Part shown: positions 60,100 through 64,000 of the stretch, piece after piece
How the letters are laid out: each line of letters opens with the position of its first letter
How positions within the stretch are numbered: the stretch's first letter is position 1
NCBI GenBank assembly: GCA_965194535.1
Contig: OZ239145.1
Location: 1,981,412-2,045,411 of the forward strand
DNA length: 64,000 nt
Reading direction: 5' to 3'
Source of the DNA: Verrucolacustris abundans
GTDB taxonomy: Bacteria; Verrucomicrobiota; Verrucomicrobiia; Methylacidiphilales; Verrucolacustridaceae
The notes under the pieces: generated by a model
Database searches by the model: none
What the model was told of the DNA's origin: nothing
The model's input: only the letters and a program-made list of their open reading frames with translations
Made by a program: the position numbers and the translations under genes

Positions 60100-60585
60100 A
60101 TGCGAAAGAGCCCGCTTCCTTACGTGTTTGAGTATGCGAGCAATTTGAAGGCCGACCCAAAAGAGGTGTTCGCCTTTCATCTTGAGCCCAAAAACATCTC
60201 CCGTGTGAGCCCGAGCTGGATTCGTGTAATTTCTTTGGAGTCTCCCAGCCCGATTGTTGAGGGATCAAGGTTTCGACTCCGCGTCGCCTCCTTGGGCATT
60301 CCACAGTCGTGGGAGGTGACGGTTCGGGAGGTAAACAATTTTTCGGGGACACCGGGTCGCGCCTGCATTTTAGATGTGGCGGACAAAAGTCCTTTCCCGC
60401 TCTGGCGCCATCTTCACGAGTTTTGGGCCGCGCCAGACGGCACAACGGGGCTGGTAGACCGGATTGAGTTTCTTCCTCCGGGGGGAAGGCTGGGGCGCTT
60501 CCTCCTGCCTATCATCCAGAAGTTTTTCCTCGTTCTATTTCGTGCGCGGCACGCGGCCACCCGCAAGATATTCGAAATCTCTTAA
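60100..60585 (+). CDS. SRPBCC (START-like) family protein
   Basis: 161 aa. The N-terminal YVFEYASNLKADPKEVFAFH, the central PSPIVEGSRFRLRVASLGIP and the C-terminal RIEFLPPGGRLGRFLLPII fit the SRPBCC lipid/ligand-binding fold seen in small cyclase-like proteins. The ATG at 60100 is preferred over a GTG one codon earlier. Function unknown. It converges with the exonuclease-like gene, with a 4-base overlap. Confidence 0.7.
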   Translation: MRKSPLPYVFEYASNLKADPKEVFAFHLEPKNISRVSPSWIRVISLESPSPIVEGSRFRLRVASLGIPQSWEVTVREVNNFSGTPGRACILDVADKSPFPLWRHLHEFWAAPDGTTGLVDRIEFLPPGGRLGRFLLPIIQKFFLVLFRARHAATRKIFEIS

Positions 60586-61157
60586 GCCGGTCGAAGAATG
60601 TGTTCGACGGGCCCAATGTTTGCCCAGTCGACAGCGACAGATTGTTTTAGAAATGTTTTATGGCTGACGTAACTCACTTTGCCGGTTCGAACCCCGTGCT
60701 CATGAACGAGGCGGGTCGTTTTTACGTCGAAGCAGCAGTATTCGGCCACCTTGGCTTGTTGGCCCTCTCTCCACCACTGAATCGCCTCCATCCCTGAGGC
60801 GGTTTTTTTTACACCACAAGTTGCCTCGGCCACCGCATCCAATCCGACGCGATGTTTGATCCTTTCCTCGATACTGACCATGAGGTCGAGCGTGGGAACG
60901 GCAGAAAAATCGAATACGGAGTAAGCGGCAAGAACTGTGTAATCGAACCGTAACACATTAAACCCGACGACGAGATCGGCCCTGCGCAGGTCGGCGATCA
61001 GGCGATCCACGTCTTTCTCCAAATAAATTTCATACTCGCCCTTGGCGGAGTGGTAGAGGACGGCCACGGAGATGCCCATTCGGTCGATATGCCCCCAACC
61101 GCCGACCTCGGCTGCGCTTTTCTGCGTTTCCAGATCGAAATAAACAATGTTGCCCAT
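60582..61157 (-). CDS. Ribonuclease-H-like 3'-5' exonuclease-domain protein
   Basis: 191 aa. YFDLETQKSAAEVGGWG gives the first acidic pair, GFNVLRFDYTVLAAY the second site, and YCCFDVKTTRLVHEHG the last Asp. This is the DnaQ/RNase-H fold of PolB-type or YprB-like exonucleases. It may process RNA or DNA. It is often a single-domain protein in this form. Divergent from the PfkB kinase gene. Confidence 0.75.
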   Translation of the reverse strand: MGNIVYFDLETQKSAAEVGGWGHIDRMGISVAVLYHSAKGEYEIYLEKDVDRLIADLRRADLVVGFNVLRFDYTVLAAYSVFDFSAVPTLDLMVSIEERIKHRVGLDAVAEATCGVKKTASGMEAIQWWREGQQAKVAEYCCFDVKTTRLVHEHGVRTGKVSYVSHKTFLKQSVAVDWANIGPVEHILRPA

Positions 61158-61257
61158 GTCTTTTTAGGAAATCGCAGGTTGGGCGGAAAAGGCAACCGCT
61201 TTTCACCAGTTAGGTTTGGCTTGTTATTTTAGCTCCCCGAGGTTATAACGACAGGCT

Positions 61258-62370
61258 ATGACTGACTCCAGATTAGCAAGACAGACGGCAGAACGGTTAA
61301 TTGGTTCACGGGCTCAACTCCTCAAATTCAGCTGTTTGCTGGGTTTTGACGGCTTTTTGGACTCCATTCTTCAGGTGGTAGACCAGCGTCAGACAGCCAC
61401 GAAATATCTCCCTTTTACCTCCGTAAAGCCTTTCGCGAAACGCTTGAGCGAAGCCGCAGGCAAGAGTGCCAACTTTGAGGTCGTCCCAACCATGGAGAAG
61501 ATCGGGGGCAACGGGCCTCTAATGGCGTTTGCCATGTCGACCCTTGGAGCGCCCGTGGAATATATGGGCATGTGCGGATTTCCAAAACTTCACCCTGTTT
61601 TCACAGAATTTGCAAAACGCGCCAAGGTTCACTCCTTTGCCGAACCTGCCCTGACCTCGGCTCTCGAGTTCAATGATGGAAAAATCATGCTCGGCCAGCT
61701 GGCCTCTGTTCAGGACGCTAACTGGGAAACCATCCAGTCACGTTTGGGCGACAAGCTCGTCCAGAAGCTGTGGTCCTCCGCCTCGTTTGTTGGAATGGTC
61801 AACTGGACGATGCTTCCCCATATGTCGGCCATTTGGAAAAAATTACTGACCGAGTACAAGCCCGTAAAACCCGGGAAACGGAAGCAGCTCTTTTTTGACT
61901 TAGCCGATCCCGCGAAGAGGATTGAAGCGGACCTGTTGGCGGCCCTCAAAATTATCGCCGAGTTTCAGGCTGAAAATGATGTAACTCTGGGAATGAATGA
62001 GAGCGAGGCCCTTCATGTGGCCAAAGTTCTGCGGCTAAAGGGCGCCACAAAAAATCCCAAAGCGTGTGCTTCCTTGGCAGGAGCCATTCGGGAGAAGATG
62101 GGAATTCAGGTTGTGGTCATTCACCCCATCGAATACGCCTGTGCAGCCGATGCCGAAGGGGAAGTGTTTGTAACTGGTCCCTATACCTCCAAGCCTAAGA
62201 TCAGCACGGGTGCAGGAGACCATTTCAACGCTGGATTTGCCATCGGACGCCTTCTCGGGTTGGGATTGCCCCACTCCCTGCAGTTGGCGGTCGCAGCCTC
62301 CGGATTCTACGTTCGCCACGGGAACAGCCCGAACCGCGAACAGTTAGTCCGCTTTTTACAAACACTGTAA
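61258..62370 (+). CDS. PfkB-family carbohydrate kinase
   Basis: 370 aa. The PfkB fold is shown by LLGFDGFLDSILQVV near the N-terminus, MEKIGGNGPLMAFAMSTLGA and the C-terminal signature ISTGAGDHFNAGFAIGRLLG with catalytic Asp-321. It should phosphorylate a sugar or nucleoside with ATP. Substrate not evident. It stands alone. Confidence 0.87.
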   Translation: MTDSRLARQTAERLIGSRAQLLKFSCLLGFDGFLDSILQVVDQRQTATKYLPFTSVKPFAKRLSEAAGKSANFEVVPTMEKIGGNGPLMAFAMSTLGAPVEYMGMCGFPKLHPVFTEFAKRAKVHSFAEPALTSALEFNDGKIMLGQLASVQDANWETIQSRLGDKLVQKLWSSASFVGMVNWTMLPHMSAIWKKLLTEYKPVKPGKRKQLFFDLADPAKRIEADLLAALKIIAEFQAENDVTLGMNESEALHVAKVLRLKGATKNPKACASLAGAIREKMGIQVVVIHPIEYACAADAEGEVFVTGPYTSKPKISTGAGDHFNAGFAIGRLLGLGLPHSLQLAVAASGFYVRHGNSPNREQLVRFLQTL

Positions 62371-62441
62371 GAAGAGGGGCGATAGCCCAAGCAGGGTTGG
62401 TCTCTTAACGGCTTCTCAAGAGCTGAATGCCTAAATTCCGA

Positions 62442-63791
62442 TTACCCTCGGGCCTTTTTATACATCTCGAGTGTGCGCAGCCGCTCGACGGAGTGATCTA
62501 CGATCGGTGCAGGATACTTTAAGGAGTCCGCCTCCGGAACATACTGGGCGATAAATTTTCCCTCGGGATCGAATTTTTCCGCCTGGCTCGAGGGATTAAA
62601 GATCCGAAAGTAAGGTTGCGCATCCGTGCCTGTTCCCGCCGCCCACTGCCACCCTCCGTTATTTGCCGCAAGATCGCCGTCAAAAAGCTTTTCCATAAAG
62701 TAGCGCTCGCCCCACTGCCAAGTAACGAGCAGGTCTTTCGTCAGGAACGAGGCCACAATCATTCGGAGGCGATTATGCATCCAGCCCGTTTGATTCAGCT
62801 GCCGCATCGCAGCGTCCACAATCGGATAGCCTGTTTGGCCTTCACACCAAGCCTGGAACCTGTCCTTTCGATTCTCCCACTCGATTTTGTCATACGCGGG
62901 GCGAAAGGATCCGTCTACCACATGAGGAAATTCCCAAAGAATCTGCTTATAAAAATCCCTCCAGATCAGTTCGCCAATAAATACATCGATCTGCTTTTTC
63001 GCGGCAGGGTCTTCGGCACGGGCACGGCGCGCAGCGGCCAGAACCGTTCGCGGGGATAGCGTCCCAAAACGCAAATGGGGGGACAGGTGAGAGGTGGTAT
63101 CCTTAAAGGGGTAGTTCCGCGTGTCCTGATATTTGAGAATATTTTTGCCGATAAAAGTCCGAAGAAGCTCTTGAGCGCTCTTCTCTCCCGCCGGCGGGAC
63201 CGGAATATCGCATTTTGGAAGCCCCAGATCCTCAAGGGAGGGTAGCAGAATACCTTTTACACCGGGTACCCCTTCTATGTTTTTGGGGCGAGGAAGGGGA
63301 TCGTGAGGGCGCTTAGCCAACCACGCATTAGAAAATGGGGTAAATACCGTGTATGGACCACCTGCCATTCTCTGAACAGAACCAGGAGGATGAATGAGCA
63401 GATCATCACAGGCAAAAACCTCGATCCCTTCCTGCTGGGCCATAGCAGCAACTTTTTCATCTCTTTTGCGGGAATACGGCTCGATGTCCTTATTAAAGAA
63501 GAGACTCTTTGCGCCTATCTCTTTGGCCAAAGCTCGCAAAACATCAGCAGGGCTCCCTTTTCGTAAAATCAGGGGGGCCCCAAGTGTATTTAAATTGGCG
63601 GCAAGGCTTTCAAGGGAGGCGAGAAGAAAAGATGTCCGCCTAGCGACACCTTTTTTGTCGGACAAAATGCCGTCATCGAAAATAAAAACGGGGACAATCG
63701 GGGCCTGCTTTTCACACGCTTGATGAAGTGCAGCGTGGTCAGAAACACGCAAATCGCGACGAAACCAAACAAGTGCGGGCGCGCGGTTCAT
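62442..63791 (-). CDS. phrB: Deoxyribodipyrimidine photolyase (class I)
   Basis: 449 aa. The N-terminal antenna domain begins ALVWFRRDLRVSDHAALHQA. FAD binding is shown by INVFIG-type helices and the strong block NNGGWQWAAGTGTDAQPYFR, and MRQLNQTGWMHNRLRM and WQWGERYFMEKLFDGDLA are typical. It repairs UV cyclobutane dimers using light and fully reduced FAD. Single gene. Confidence 0.94.
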   Translation of the reverse strand: MNRAPALVWFRRDLRVSDHAALHQACEKQAPIVPVFIFDDGILSDKKGVARRTSFLLASLESLAANLNTLGAPLILRKGSPADVLRALAKEIGAKSLFFNKDIEPYSRKRDEKVAAMAQQEGIEVFACDDLLIHPPGSVQRMAGGPYTVFTPFSNAWLAKRPHDPLPRPKNIEGVPGVKGILLPSLEDLGLPKCDIPVPPAGEKSAQELLRTFIGKNILKYQDTRNYPFKDTTSHLSPHLRFGTLSPRTVLAAARRARAEDPAAKKQIDVFIGELIWRDFYKQILWEFPHVVDGSFRPAYDKIEWENRKDRFQAWCEGQTGYPIVDAAMRQLNQTGWMHNRLRMIVASFLTKDLLVTWQWGERYFMEKLFDGDLAANNGGWQWAAGTGTDAQPYFRIFNPSSQAEKFDPEGKFIAQYVPEADSLKYPAPIVDHSVERLRTLEMYKKARG

Positions 63792-63872
63792 ATTTTTTTC
63801 TAGCGCGCGGCGAATAACTTCGCACGCGCAAAGAATTTTTTTGCTGTTTTTCCCTCGAGAAACTCTTTTTTT

Positions 63873-64000
63873 ATGCGCCGTTCATTTGTCAAGCGAAGTC
63901 ATTCACAAATATTTTCGATTAAAATTAAAATTCCTCTTGCGGGATTTTTTTCTGTGGCGAATGATTCCACCCCGCTAACCAAAAAAGGAAATAAAAACAA
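63873..64000 (+). CDS. Possible start of a gene cut by the window end
   Basis: An open frame begins MRRSFVKRSHSQIF and runs to the window edge with no stop. A later GTG at 63954 in the same frame (product starting MANDSTPLTKKGN) is an equally possible start. It is too short to judge. The other bases from 63792 to 63872 show no gene. Confidence 0.2.
   Translation, partial: MRRSFVKRSHSQIFSIKIKIPLAGFFSVANDSTPLTKKGNKN

Noticed and set aside
1..64000. CRISPR arrays, prophage, complete insertion sequences and rRNA genes
   Set aside because: I saw no regular spaced repeats, phage structural or transposase genes, or rRNA sequence in the window.

Overview
The window looks like a chromosomal segment of a PVC-group bacterium, most likely Verrucomicrobiota. 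This is an inference from gene content: a DUF1800/DUF1501 gene pair, an rpsB-tsf operon next to an amt/glnB/glnA locus, a short EF-Ts, many FkbM-type methyltransferases and free-standing four-helix-bundle (23S intervening-sequence type) genes. No rRNA gene is present to confirm it.

Layout. (1) Positions 1-32433 are one large surface-glycan locus, mostly on the minus strand. It holds eleven glycosyltransferases (families GT2, GT4, GT10, GT32, GT61 and GT-B types not assigned to a family), FkbM-like methyltransferases and two sugar-building modules. Module A (8881-13775) has a ThDP enzyme, an NAD-dependent epimerase/dehydratase, a 4-hydroxy-2-oxovalerate-type aldolase and an acylating acetaldehyde dehydrogenase. 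Module B (16061-27548) makes a CDP-3,6-dideoxy-4-ketohexose (rfbF-rfbG-rfbH) and adds an epimerase/reductase, a NeuB-SAF-cupin fusion, a second ThDP enzyme, a HAD phosphatase, a FkbM methyltransferase with a Rossmann N-domain, a sugar C-methyltransferase-like protein and an AraD-like class II aldolase. Between and inside the modules lie decayed GT2 and FkbM fragments in AT-rich DNA. (2) 32666-34555 is a lipid/glycan ABC exporter. (3) 34556-38000 is an accessory patch: REP-like palindromes, two head-to-head VapBC modules, a four-helix-bundle gene with two in-frame amber codons between inverted repeats, a GT2 gene, and a tRNA-Ser(GGA) whose 3' end is duplicated downstream. (4) 38000-42219 holds OsmC, an HpsJ-like membrane protein and the DUF1800/DUF1501 pair. 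(5) 42281-49227 is the nitrogen and translation block rpsB-tsf-amtB2 / amtB1-glnB-glnB-glnA, with a good sigma-54 promoter before amtB1 and a natural His-to-Glu change in the twin-His pore site of AmtB2. (6) 49539-64000 is mostly housekeeping (mnmG, nitroreductase, ABC exporter, bioB, thioredoxin-like, PfkB kinase, photolyase) plus a small second glycan/LPS cluster (two polysaccharide deacetylases, GT2, GT9).

How they work together. Module B should produce a CDP-3,6-dideoxy-4-keto sugar, and a YerE-like ThDP enzyme could then add a two-carbon branch from pyruvate. The coupled NeuB-cupin and HAD genes suggest a further acidic or branched sugar. The many glycosyltransferases and the ABC exporter would assemble and export the polymer. 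The most promising undescribed biology is the pair of ThDP-based branched or higher-carbon sugar modules, followed by the paired His/Glu ammonium transporters.
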